Of a DNA stretch of 32,560 nt, positions 1 through 7,210 are shown one piece after another; positions within the stretch are counted from its first letter, which is position 1, and each line of letters starts with the position of its first letter. Origin of the DNA: Candidatus Shapirobacteria bacterium (GTDB lineage: Bacteria > Patescibacteriota > Microgenomatia > UBA12405); the NCBI GenBank assembly GCA_003542615.1, contig DPKG01000012.1:1-32560 (forward strand), in the 5' to 3' direction. The notes below the pieces were generated by a model. The model was not told the origin of the DNA. It saw nothing but the letters and a program-made list of their open reading frames with translations, and ran no database searches. The position numbers were made by a program, and so were the translations under genes.

Positions 1-468
1 GCAGTACCGGGATTGACGACTTTTAGTTTTTTGTGGCAAATATATAAAAATAGAAATAAGAATAAGACTAAGGTGGTGGAGTTTAGGAATTGGTTGCTAA
101 AGCAATCAGAGGTATTGAGTTTGAATCCGGAATTATTGAAGCGTGGTTTGAATGATGGTTTTTCGGGTGGTGAAAAGAAAAAATTAGAAATATTGCAAAT
201 GATAGTGTCTTCTCCTAAATACATCATACTAGATGAAATTGATTCGGGTTTGGACGTGGATGCTTTGAAAAAAATTGCCCAAACTGTGGCTAAAATTGCA
301 AAAGAAATGAATATCGGAGTATTGCTGATTACTCATTATTCAAGAATATTGGATTATGTTAAAGCCGATAGGGTTCATATTATGAGAGAGGGTAAGATGG
401 TGGAGAGCGGAGGAGCTGATTTGGTAATAAAAATAGAAAAAGAAGGTTATGAGGTGTCAAAGAAATGA
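1..468 (+). CDS. sufC: SufC, Fe-S assembly ABC ATPase (5' partial)
   Basis: The reading frame is open from base 1, so the N-terminal part, including the Walker A motif, lies outside the window. What remains has the ABC signature (GFSGGEKKK, with E-K-K as in SufC), then Walker B with its catalytic acid (YIILDEID), the D-loop (SGLDVDAL) and the switch histidine (LLITHYSR). The entry AVPGLTTFSFL matches the SufC segment that precedes the signature region. SufC is the soluble ATPase of the SufBCD scaffold that builds Fe-S clusters. Its TGA stop overlaps the sufB ATG (ATGA), which suggests translational coupling. The promoter of the operon is upstream of the window. Confidence 0.94.
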   Translation, partial: AVPGLTTFSFLWQIYKNRNKNKTKVVEFRNWLLKQSEVLSLNPELLKRGLNDGFSGGEKKKLEILQMIVSSPKYIILDEIDSGLDVDALKKIAQTVAKIAKEMNIGVLLITHYSRILDYVKADRVHIMREGKMVESGGADLVIKIEKEGYEVSKK

Positions 469-1904
469 GTAGATTTGCCCTAATTAATAGCAAAAATAAT
501 AAAAATACTCGGCTAGATCAAAATGGTTTGGGAGATTATAAATATGGTTTTTCGATGCCGGAGAATTATGTTTTTAAGTCAAAAAAAGGTTTGGATGAAG
601 AAGTGGTAAAGATGATTTCAGCGATGAAAAAGGAGCCTGTTTGGATGAGGGAGAAAAGATTGAAAGGGTATAGGGTATTTGGGGAGAAAAAAATGCCCGA
701 TTGGGGAGGAGATTTATCAAAAATTGATTTCAATGATATTTTTTATTATATAAAACCAAATCAAAAAGTAGAAAAAAGTTGGGATGATGTGCCAAAGGAA
801 GTCAGAGATACTTATGATAAATTGGGAATACCGGAAGCCGAGAAAGAATTTTTGGGAGGGGTGAAAGCCCAGTATGAATCGGAGGTGGTTTATGGATCTT
901 TGAGAAAAGATTTGGAAGATTTGGGGATTATATTTTGCGGGATGGATGAAGCGGTGGTGAAATATCCGGAGTTGGTAGAGGAATATTTTGGAAAGATAAT
1001 ACCTCCGGGTGATAATAAATTTGCAGCATTAAATACCGCGGTTTGGTCGGGAGGGTCGTTTGTTTATATTCCCAAGGGGGTAAAATGTGACAAACCTTTG
1101 CAGGCATATTTTAGAATAAACAGCGCCAACATGGGGCAATTTGAGAGAACTTTAATTATTGTGGATGAAGGGGCGTATGTTCATTATGTGGAAGGGTGTA
1201 CGGCACCGATTTATACAACTGATTCACTTCATGCGGCAGTGGTGGAAATATTTGTAAAAAAAGGCGGAAGATGTCGATATACTACAATTCAAAATTGGTC
1301 GACTAATGTTTACAATTTAGTAACTAAGAGGGCTTGGGTGGAAGAAGACGGAGTGATGGAATGGGTGGATGGAAATTTGGGGAGTAAGTTGACAATGAAA
1401 TATCCGTCGGTGTTTTTGGCAGGGAAAAGGGCTCATGGAGAAATATTGTCGATTGCAGTGGCAGGTAAGGGTCAACATCAGGATGCCGGAGGGAAATGTA
1501 TTCATTTGGCGGCTGAGACGACTTCCAGAATAATTTCTAAGTCGATAAGTTTTAGAGGAGGAAGAAGCAGTTATAGGGGAATGGTTACCATGAATAAAGG
1601 AGCAAAAAATGCCAAAAGTAAGGTAGTTTGTGATGCATTAATTTTGGATAGAAATTCCAGATCGGATACTTATCCGGTTAATAAGATATTTGAAAGTGAG
1701 GTTAGTTTGGAACATGAGGCAACAGTTTCAAAAATTGGTGAGGAACAATTATTTTATTTGATGAGTAGGGGATTTGAGGAACATGAAGCCGAAGCGATGA
1801 TAGTCAATGGATTTATTGAACCGATTGTGAAGGAATTGCCGATGGAATACAGTATTGAATTAAACAGATTGATAAATTTGCAAATGGAGGGATCGGTTGG
1901 ATGA
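465..1904 (+). CDS. sufB: SufB, Fe-S cluster assembly scaffold
   Basis: The 479-residue protein is close to the usual SufB length. The C-terminal core is highly typical: SLEHEATVSKIGEEQLFYL, then a stretch ending in the Gram-positive-type tail LQMEGSVG. The middle carries the right-handed beta-helix repeats with NTAVWSGGSFVYIPKGVK. SufB forms the SufB-SufC-SufD complex on which nascent clusters assemble, taking sulfur from SufS/SufU. The start is chosen from the ATGA overlap with sufC and a GAGGTG Shine-Dalgarno a few bases upstream. The end overlaps the next gene by ATGA. Confidence 0.97.
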   Translation: MSRFALINSKNNKNTRLDQNGLGDYKYGFSMPENYVFKSKKGLDEEVVKMISAMKKEPVWMREKRLKGYRVFGEKKMPDWGGDLSKIDFNDIFYYIKPNQKVEKSWDDVPKEVRDTYDKLGIPEAEKEFLGGVKAQYESEVVYGSLRKDLEDLGIIFCGMDEAVVKYPELVEEYFGKIIPPGDNKFAALNTAVWSGGSFVYIPKGVKCDKPLQAYFRINSANMGQFERTLIIVDEGAYVHYVEGCTAPIYTTDSLHAAVVEIFVKKGGRCRYTTIQNWSTNVYNLVTKRAWVEEDGVMEWVDGNLGSKLTMKYPSVFLAGKRAHGEILSIAVAGKGQHQDAGGKCIHLAAETTSRIISKSISFRGGRSSYRGMVTMNKGAKNAKSKVVCDALILDRNSRSDTYPVNKIFESEVSLEHEATVSKIGEEQLFYLMSRGFEEHEAEAMIVNGFIEPIVKELPMEYSIELNRLINLQMEGSVG

Positions 1905-2389
1905 ATAAAGTGATAATTAAAAAACAAAATTTGATGATGGCATTGGTGGTGGGAAGAGGGGAAACGGTGGATTTGGAGACAATTTCGGAATATAAAATGC
2001 CCAGAGGTAGGGGAGAAATAGTGGTAAAAGCAGTAGTAATGGGAAAGGGGAGTTTGGAGCTGAAAGGGATGATTAAGATAGGTGAAAAAGCGGTGTTGAC
2101 TGAAGCATTCTTGAGACAAAATATTTTGCTTTTGGGTGAAGATGCTAAGGCTACGGCAGTACCGGAATTGGAAATAGAAACCGATGATGTAAAAGCGTCA
2201 CACGCAGCCACGGTCGGACAAATTGACAAAGAACAATTATTTTATTTGACTTCCAGAGGAATTTCTCAGGGTGTGGCTACCAAGATGATAGTTGAAGCTT
2301 TTTTGGAAGAGGTGTTGAGTCAAATTGATTCAAAAGAAGCAGAAATAATTAGAGTAAAATTAGAAAGGGAACTGAGTTATGGATATTAA
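1901..2389 (+). CDS. sufD: Minimal SufD-like scaffold subunit
   Basis: This 162-residue protein aligns only with the C-terminal third of SufD/SufB. It has a short beta-helix part (EIVVKAVVMGKGSLELKG), then LTEAFLRQNILLLGEDAKA, PELEIETDDVKASHAATVG, and the helical tail QLFYLTSRGISQGVATKMI. Normal SufD is about 400-450 residues, so the N-terminal domain and about half of the helix are missing. The conserved VKCSHGATVG segment of many SufD proteins reads VKASHAATVG here, so its cysteine is lost while the histidine is kept. The open frame, Shine-Dalgarno (GGAGG) and overlaps on both sides show an intact gene, not a remnant. It could be a second SufB-fold partner. Confidence 0.86.
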   Translation: MNKVIIKKQNLMMALVVGRGETVDLETISEYKMPRGRGEIVVKAVVMGKGSLELKGMIKIGEKAVLTEAFLRQNILLLGEDAKATAVPELEIETDDVKASHAATVGQIDKEQLFYLTSRGISQGVATKMIVEAFLEEVLSQIDSKEAEIIRVKLERELSYGY

Positions 2390-3572
2390 AAGTAAATTTC
2401 CAATTTTTAAGAAATATCCGGATTTGGCATATTTGGATAATGGGGCAACTACATTAAAACCAGAAATAGTGCTGGAAAAGATGAATGAATATTATCGGGA
2501 ATATAGTGCAAATATTCATCGCGGTATTTATGGAATTTCTGAGAGAGCGACTGAGGAATATGAGAGTGCCAGGGTGAAGGTGGCTAGATTTATTGGGGCG
2601 GCGCCTTCTGAGATAATTTTTACTTTCGGGACTACGGCCAGTATAAATTTGGTGGCCAGTGGTTGGGCGGATAAAAATTTAAAAAGAGGTGATGAAATTT
2701 TGGTAACAGAAATGGAGCATCATTCGAATTTGGTTCCCTGGCAAAATTTGGCCAAAAAGAAAGGGTTAAAAATAAAATTTTTACCATTGAATGGAATTTT
2801 TTTGGATATTTCTGATGAAGTTTTAAAAAATTTGGTAAATGAAAAGACGAAAATGATGGCAATGGTGCAGGTGTCAAATGTATTGGGGACGGTAAATCCG
2901 GTTAAAGATATTATTGAAAAAGTAAAAAAGATAAATCCAAAAATAGTGGTGGTAGTGGATGGGGCCCAGGCAGTAGCTCATATGCCAATAAAAGTGAAAG
3001 ACCTGGGGGCGGATTTTTATGCATTTTCAGGTCATAAAATGTATGGGCCGACAGGAATTGGCGTACTTTGGGGTAAAAAAGAAAGGTTGGAAGAGACGGA
3101 ACCGGTTAATTTTGGCGGAGGGATGATAGAGGAAGTGACGGAGGAAGGTTTTAGAATGGCAAGTATTCCGTTTAGATTTGAAGGCGGGACACCGCCGATT
3201 GGGGAGGCAATTGGTTTGGGGGAGGCGGTTGATTTTATTGAAGAATTAGGATGGAAAGATATTATGGAGCAAGAGATAAATACGTATAAATATTTGGAGG
3301 AAAAGATCGGAGGGTTGGCGGAGATGATGGGTGAAGGGACGATAAAAATTCTGGTGATGAAGGGGGCGCATCCACATGATGTAGCTCAGATATTGGATAC
3401 GGTTGGGGTATGTGTCAGGGCCGGACATCATTGTGCTATGCCTTTGCATCAAAAATTAGGACTAATGGCTAGTACCAGAGTAAGTTTGGCGGTTTATAAT
3501 GACAAATCAGATGTTGATAAACTTATTGGGGGAATTAAAAAAGTTAATAAAATTTTTGTAAAGGAAGACTAA
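2379..3572 (+). CDS. sufS: SufS-type group II cysteine desulfurase
   Basis: This 397-residue class V aminotransferase-fold enzyme releases sulfur from L-cysteine for cluster assembly. Visible landmarks are the N-terminal YLDNGATT motif, the PLP-binding aspartate in VVDGAQAVAH (about 194), the PLP lysine in SGHKMYGP (K220), and the catalytic cysteine in RAGHHCAMP (C352). The RAGHHC context and the absence of the long IscS loop indicate the SufS type, which normally hands persulfide to SufU or SufE. The gene overlaps sufD by 11 nt and shares the TAATG junction with the downstream sufU, matching a SufS-SufU partnership. Confidence 0.97.
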   Translation: MDIKSKFPIFKKYPDLAYLDNGATTLKPEIVLEKMNEYYREYSANIHRGIYGISERATEEYESARVKVARFIGAAPSEIIFTFGTTASINLVASGWADKNLKRGDEILVTEMEHHSNLVPWQNLAKKKGLKIKFLPLNGIFLDISDEVLKNLVNEKTKMMAMVQVSNVLGTVNPVKDIIEKVKKINPKIVVVVDGAQAVAHMPIKVKDLGADFYAFSGHKMYGPTGIGVLWGKKERLEETEPVNFGGGMIEEVTEEGFRMASIPFRFEGGTPPIGEAIGLGEAVDFIEELGWKDIMEQEINTYKYLEEKIGGLAEMMGEGTIKILVMKGAHPHDVAQILDTVGVCVRAGHHCAMPLHQKLGLMASTRVSLAVYNDKSDVDKLIGGIKKVNKIFVKED

Positions 3573-3928
3573 TGGACGACAATTTGTATAAAGAAATAAT
3601 TTTAGATAGATATAAAAATCCCCAGAATTTCGGGGAAATTGAGGATGTTAAGCAGGCAGAACAGGCTAATTATTTGTGTGGAGATAAATTGAAAATATAT
3701 ATTAAAACGGATAAAGACGGAGTAATTGAGGAGGCAAAATTTATGGGTGGTGGTTGTGCGATTTCGATGGCAGCGGTGGATTTACTTTTGGATGAGATTG
3801 TGGGGAAAAAGTTGAGTCAGGTGAAAAAGATGAAGGGGGAAGAAATTGAAAAAATGTTGGGAATGGATTTGACGCCAGCCAGAAAAAAATGTGCTTATTT
3901 GGGGTTGGAAGTGATAAAGAAAATATGA
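3572..3928 (+). CDS. sufU: SufU-type sulfur transfer protein
   Basis: The 118-residue IscU/SufU-fold protein opens with YKNPQNFGEIEDV, the typical SufU entry. The zinc/sulfur ligands are all present: C36 with D38 (YLCGDKL), C62 (GGGCAIS) and C107 (RKKCAYLG). The usual N-P residues before the first cysteine are replaced by N-Y-L. The protein is somewhat shorter than Bacillus SufU (about 147). It probably accepts persulfide from SufS, encoded immediately upstream with a one-base TAATG overlap. The alternative, an IscU-like scaffold, is less likely beside sufBCD and sufS. Confidence 0.93.
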   Translation: MDDNLYKEIILDRYKNPQNFGEIEDVKQAEQANYLCGDKLKIYIKTDKDGVIEEAKFMGGGCAISMAAVDLLLDEIVGKKLSQVKKMKGEEIEKMLGMDLTPARKKCAYLGLEVIKKI

Positions 3929-3956
3929 TTTGAAATAATATTTTTGTTGATGGGTT

Positions 3957-3965
3957 TGGTAGAAT
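3957..3965 (+). promoter_or_regulatory. Extended -10 promoter of the HAD phosphatase gene
   Basis: The sequence TGG-TAGAAT fits an extended -10 element. Counting the final T as -7 puts +1 at 3972, exactly the A of an ATG, so the transcript would be leaderless. No convincing -35 is seen. Confidence 0.55.
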
Positions 3966-3971
3966 GTATCC

Positions 3972-4742
3972 ATGAAAGGAAATAAAATGTTACCCATAGA
4001 AGAAATGGGTAAAAAAGATTTGGAAAATATCAAAATGTTGTGTTTTGATTCGGATGGAGTGACGGTAGAGAAAGGGACAAAATTTTTGGATAGTGGCTGG
4101 ACGATAACTCAGGATTTGAGTCCGGAGATGGGGAATAAAATGCTTAAATTAAAGGATAAATTTTGGATTAATGTGACTTCGGGTAGAAATTTGGAATTTT
4201 TAAAAAAAAGGTATGAGCTGGTATTGGGGGATAAGTTTAGTTTGCAGGCTGAGATAGGTAATATTGGTTGGTATAAAGATGGGGAATTTAGGGAACTTTG
4301 GAGTGAATATGAACTGGAACGGGTGGAAAAAATCAGAAAAATTTTAGAAGAGAAATTGTTGAGAATGGATGATTTTATTGCTTTTGAAGAAAAGGAAATG
4401 ATAATTACAATTCATGCAAAAAATGAAATTGAATTAATTAATAAAACGGTAAAAGAGAATGATGAGAAGGGATGGTTGTATTGTTGGTGGAACGGTGAGG
4501 CATATGATATCGGACCAAAAAGATTTAATAAGGCAAGTGGGTTAAAAAAAATGGCGGATATTTTGGGTATAAATATGGATGAAATAATGATTGTGGGAAA
4601 TGGAATAAATGATAGGGATATGAGAAACGGAGTGGGAATTGATGTCAGTACCGATCCTAAAAGTTTGAAGGCTGATTTTTGGACGGAAGGTGAAGAAGTT
4701 GGCGGAGAAAAACTGGTTGATAGAATTTTGAAGCTGGTTTAA
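3972..4742 (+). CDS. HAD-superfamily phosphatase (Cof/SPP-like)
   Basis: The 256-residue protein has HAD motif I as FDSDGV (nucleophile D26, acid D28) and a late motif with MIVGNGINDRDM, typical of Cof-type and sucrose-phosphate-phosphatase-like HADs. Such enzymes hydrolyse sugar phosphates or similar small phosphoesters in the cytosol; the substrate cannot be told. The start is uncertain. ATG 3972 coincides with the predicted +1 of TGG-TAGAAT, while ATG 3987 has an AAAGGA Shine-Dalgarno six bases ahead. The remaining protein is the same either way. It is 43 nt beyond sufU but has its own promoter. Confidence 0.86.
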   Translation: MKGNKMLPIEEMGKKDLENIKMLCFDSDGVTVEKGTKFLDSGWTITQDLSPEMGNKMLKLKDKFWINVTSGRNLEFLKKRYELVLGDKFSLQAEIGNIGWYKDGEFRELWSEYELERVEKIRKILEEKLLRMDDFIAFEEKEMIITIHAKNEIELINKTVKENDEKGWLYCWWNGEAYDIGPKRFNKASGLKKMADILGINMDEIMIVGNGINDRDMRNGVGIDVSTDPKSLKADFWTEGEEVGGEKLVDRILKLV

Positions 4743-4787
4743 GTAAGAGTTTTGATTTGGTGGTTTACAGGGCTTTGGTATTGTCTC

Positions 4788-4793
4788 TAGAAT
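4788..4793 (+). promoter_or_regulatory. -10 box of the small ORF at 4799
   Basis: TAGAAT ends six bases before ATG 4799, so the predicted +1 falls within one base of the start codon (leaderless). It argues for 4799 rather than the upstream TTG/GTG codons as the start. Confidence 0.45.
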
Positions 4794-4798
4794 GGCTT

Positions 4799-5056
4799 AT
4801 GGATATTGAGTTAACAGGTCGAAACGGTAGGGTGGTAGAGGAAGATCCGGATAAGGTGGATACAAAACAATTGACGGAGTTTTTAATGGGTGGATTCAGG
4901 GAATTTAAAAGAAGGGAAACGCCAGCGGAAAGGTTTGGAAGGAGAGTTATAGACAGGTTGGGTAAGGTGGCGGAGATGGCCGGATCGGGTGAAGTGTTAT
5001 TGGAGCAATTAAATAGTAGGCCATTGGAAGGGATGTGGAGAAGGAATTTGCTTTGA
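4799..5056 (+). CDS. Hypothetical small protein
   Basis: The 85-residue charged protein begins MDIELTGRNGRVVEEDPDKV and has no recognised motif. It contains an amphipathic basic stretch (EFKRRETPAERFGRRVIDRL). The frame stays open upstream to a TTG at 4757, but the -10 box spacing supports ATG 4799. Its TGA ends at 5056, the base that is also the discriminator position of the opposite-strand tRNA gene, so the two genes are packed with no gap. Function unknown. Confidence 0.6.
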   Translation: MDIELTGRNGRVVEEDPDKVDTKQLTEFLMGGFREFKRRETPAERFGRRVIDRLGKVAEMAGSGEVLLEQLNSRPLEGMWRRNLL

Positions 5057-5128
5057 GCCTGAAGTCAGATTTGAACTGACGACCTGCTGTTTACAAAACA
5101 GCTGCTCTACCAACTGAGCTATTCAGGC
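5056..5128 (-). tRNA. tRNA-Thr (anticodon UGU)
   Basis: The minus strand folds into a full cloverleaf: acceptor GCCTGAA/TTCAGGC, D arm GCTC-AGTTGGTA-GAGC, anticodon arm GCTGT-TTTGTAA-ACAGC with anticodon TGT, a five-base variable loop, and T arm GTCAG-TTCAAAT-CTGAC. UGU reads ACA (threonine). The 3' CCA is not encoded: discriminator T is followed by CA, so CCA must be added. The discriminator base overlaps the stop codon of the convergent small ORF. Confidence 0.97.
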
Positions 5129-5136
5129 AATAGGAA

Positions 5137-5145
5137 ATTATACCA
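5137..5145 (-). promoter_or_regulatory. Extended -10 promoter of tRNA-Thr
   Basis: On the minus strand TGG-TATAAT lies just before the tRNA. With the last T as -7, +1 is 5130, only two bases before the mature tRNA 5' end at 5128. Confidence 0.6.
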
Positions 5146-5167
5146 AAGCAAAAGGCAGATTTATGTG

Positions 5168-5173
5168 TAAAAT
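5168..5173 (+). promoter_or_regulatory. -10 box of the glycosyltransferase gene
   Basis: TAAAAT ends six bases before ATG 5180, placing the predicted +1 exactly on the start codon. It is divergent from the tRNA promoter 22 bp away. Confidence 0.5.
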
Positions 5174-5179
5174 TGATTT

Positions 5180-6328
5180 ATGAAGTCAAAGAGAATCTTG
5201 GTATTGACGGATCATATGCCATGGGGACATAGGTCAATAGCAAAAGCTATATACGGAAATTTAGAGGATAAGGCCAAAGGTGTGAAGGTTGAATTAAAAT
5301 ATGCTGAAGTTAGGGCAGAAACGGGGATAGGAGGGGATGCGTATGTGTTGTTATATAGATATTTACCAAAAGCTCATAGGTTGGTGTATAAGTTTTCATC
5401 AACGAAAATTTCAAGATTGGTGGTGAAGGATGTGGCGGACAGGAATGTATGGAGATTGAAAAAATTAGTTAATCAATACAAACCTGATTTGATAATTTCG
5501 GCATATTTTTTGCATAGTCAATCATTACAACGGTGGCGGGAGACGGAGGGTAAGGATTTTAAATTGTGGACGGTGGTGGCGGACCCTTGGACTAGTTATC
5601 AGGCGGCGATAGTTGAGGGTGCGGATTTGCATTTGGTGTATGATGAGGTGGGAGTAAAGAAAGCGCTTGATTTTGGTATTGAAAAGGATAAGGTTTTGGC
5701 AACAGGTTGGTGGACAAGGAAAGAAATGTTTGAGAAAAAAAATATGCGTCAAAAAATGCGAAAGAGTTTGGGTTTTGATGATGAAAGACCGGTGATTTTT
5801 GTTGGAGGAGGCAGTTTGGGGACAAATTCTTTGGCCAAATTTCTTCCGGTGCTTTTGTTGTCTAGACGGAAGATTGGGGTAATTTTTAATACCGGAAAAG
5901 ATAAAGTAGCTTTTAAAATGGTTAAAGAGTATATGAGATTATTGGCCAGATTAAAGAAGAAAGATAAGGTGTTAATAAAAAATTTGGGATGGATTGAGAA
6001 TATGGCGGAAATATTATCGGCAGTTGACATTGTTTTTGGAAAAGCCGGTCCTAATTTTATGTTTGATGTAGTGGCGGCGGAAAAACCTTTTGTGGCAATT
6101 ACTCATATTGGCGGACAAGAGGACGGTAATTTGGAGATTATAAAAAAGAAAAAATTGGGTTGGGTGAAAGAAAAGAATACCAGTTTGTTGAGATTTTTTA
6201 GATTATATTTGAAGCGTCCGAGTTATTTTCATAAAAAATATGAGATGAGTATTCATGCGGAAGCGATAAAAAACAAGGGTAGTGGCGAATTGGTTTGGAA
6301 AAGAGTTAAAAAGGATTTGGGGATATAA
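5180..6328 (+). CDS. GT28-like glycosyltransferase (MGDG synthase/MurG type)
   Basis: The 382-residue protein starts RILVLTDHMPWGHRSIAKAI, which resembles the N-terminal acceptor-side loop of diacylglycerol glycosyltransferases. It continues with a second Rossmann half: VIFVGGGSLGTNSLAKF, LIKNLGWIENMAEILSAVDIVFGKAGPN and then FDVVAAEKPFVAITHIGGQEDGN, the nucleotide-sugar binding region of GT28 enzymes. There are no clear membrane helices, which suits a peripheral membrane enzyme. The likely role is sugar transfer to a lipid acceptor or to a peptidoglycan-type precursor. The specific substrate is inference only. Confidence 0.85.
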   Translation: MKSKRILVLTDHMPWGHRSIAKAIYGNLEDKAKGVKVELKYAEVRAETGIGGDAYVLLYRYLPKAHRLVYKFSSTKISRLVVKDVADRNVWRLKKLVNQYKPDLIISAYFLHSQSLQRWRETEGKDFKLWTVVADPWTSYQAAIVEGADLHLVYDEVGVKKALDFGIEKDKVLATGWWTRKEMFEKKNMRQKMRKSLGFDDERPVIFVGGGSLGTNSLAKFLPVLLLSRRKIGVIFNTGKDKVAFKMVKEYMRLLARLKKKDKVLIKNLGWIENMAEILSAVDIVFGKAGPNFMFDVVAAEKPFVAITHIGGQEDGNLEIIKKKKLGWVKEKNTSLLRFFRLYLKRPSYFHKKYEMSIHAEAIKNKGSGELVWKRVKKDLGI

Positions 6329-6333
6329 AAAAA

Positions 6334-6487
6334 TCCTACCAAAAGCTTTTCTTCAATAGTGGCTTTTCCAAAAAGGAAAATTACGTGCGGAAAACTATTT
6401 TAAAGCGAATTGCTTTAAAAAAACGTTCTCCTTAACCAAAGGTTAGTAAGAAAAAACACCTTCTTAAAGATTTGCATTTTGGTAGGA
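6334..6487 (+). other. Structured intergenic element (ncRNA or MITE candidate)
   Basis: The 225-bp gap holds a 154-bp block whose ends are perfectly complementary: TCCTACCAAAA (6334-6344) and TTTTGGTAGGA (6477-6487). Inside are several further stems: AATAGT/ACTATT (6355-6360, 6394-6399) enclosing TTTTCC/GGAAAA (6364-6369, 6375-6380), TTTTAAAGC/GCTTTAAAA (6398-6406, 6412-6420), and TAACC/GGTTA (6433-6437, 6441-6445). The result is a closed multi-branch structure. The strand is not determined, because the element is nearly symmetric. No target-site duplication is seen at its edges and no known RNA family is recognised. Confidence 0.6.
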
Positions 6488-6535
6488 CAATTAATTATAA
6501 CATTTGTGTTTAAAGATTGAATCTATTAGTAAATT

Positions 6536-6544
6536 TGTGATAAT
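6536..6544 (+). promoter_or_regulatory. Extended -10 promoter of the rrf2 gene
   Basis: TGT-GATAAT gives a predicted +1 at 6551, three bases before ATG 6554. No Shine-Dalgarno could fit in such a leader. Confidence 0.55.
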
Positions 6545-6553
6545 ATAGCCAGT

Positions 6554-6946
6554 ATGATAAGCATATCCAAAAAGGTGGAGTACAGTATCAGCTTAATTAC
6601 GTATTTGTCTAAATTTGAGGGGAAAATAATTTCTCTGAAGGATGCGTCTAGGGAATTAGGTTTGCCTTATAGGTTTTTGGCACAGTTGGCATCATCTTTA
6701 AAACAGGGAGGACTGTTGGAAAGTAAGGAAGGAAAAACAGGCGGGTATAATTTGGAGAAGGGTTGGAAATCAAGAAATATTTATGATTTGGTAAAAGCTT
6801 TGGGAGAAAACGATCATATGGTTAAGTGCCTGGCAGGGGAAAAATGTGTCAGGGAAGCCAAATGTAGTGCCAAATTGATATGGCAAAAGTTGGAGACGGT
6901 CTTTGTGGATGAATTGAAAAATATTAAGTTATCAGAATTACAATAA
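6554..6946 (+). CDS. IscR-like Rrf2-family transcription regulator
   Basis: The 130-residue protein begins MISISKKVEYSISLITYLS and continues with the winged helix of Rrf2 regulators (ISLKDASRELGLPYRFLAQL, then GYNLEK). Three cysteines at C92, C98 and C104 have the same C-x5-C-x5-C spacing and numbering as the [2Fe-2S] ligands of E. coli IscR. It probably senses Fe-S status or redox stress and controls cluster biogenesis. The suf operon is about 2.6 kb upstream and is the obvious candidate target, though its promoter is outside the window. A DUF1858 gene follows after 6 nt. Confidence 0.94.
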   Translation: MISISKKVEYSISLITYLSKFEGKIISLKDASRELGLPYRFLAQLASSLKQGGLLESKEGKTGGYNLEKGWKSRNIYDLVKALGENDHMVKCLAGEKCVREAKCSAKLIWQKLETVFVDELKNIKLSELQ

Positions 6947-6952
6947 ACAGAA

Positions 6953-7210
6953 ATGAAAAAAGAAGAAAAATTAATTAGTAAAGATATGGTGATAGCTGAG
7001 TTGGTGGAAAAATACCCGGATTTGGCCATGGTCTTGGTAGAGGACTATGGATTTCACTGTATTGGTTGTTTTGCTTCCGGAATGGAGACTCTGGAGCAGG
7101 GGGCAATGGTGCATGGGATGGGAAAGGAGGATATCAAAGTGATGATAGAGAATTTAAATGAGCTATTGATGAGTGAGAAAAATTCAGGAAAGTCAAAAAC
7201 CGGGAATTAA
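6953..7210 (+). CDS. DUF1858 / ScdA-N-like redox domain protein
   Basis: The 85-residue protein has the pattern of DUF1858: an N-terminal helix-strand part (MVIAELVEKYPDLAMVLV), the sequence YGFHCIGCF with a C36-x2-C39 pair, and a following helical half (LEQGAMVHGMGKEDIKVMIENLNELL). This domain occurs alone or at the N-terminus of Fe-S repair (ScdA/RIC) and hybrid-cluster related proteins. It sits 6 nt after the Rrf2 regulator, which supports a joint role in Fe-S or nitrosative/redox sensing. Its last 18 nt overlap the 3' end of the convergent protease gene. Confidence 0.88.
   Translation: MKKEEKLISKDMVIAELVEKYPDLAMVLVEDYGFHCIGCFASGMETLEQGAMVHGMGKEDIKVMIENLNELLMSEKNSGKSKTGN

Noticed and set aside
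1754..2229. Minus-strand frames of 121 and 138 codons inside sufB/sufD
   Set aside because: They are shadows of purine-rich sense codons, opposite strongly conserved sufB and sufD sequence.
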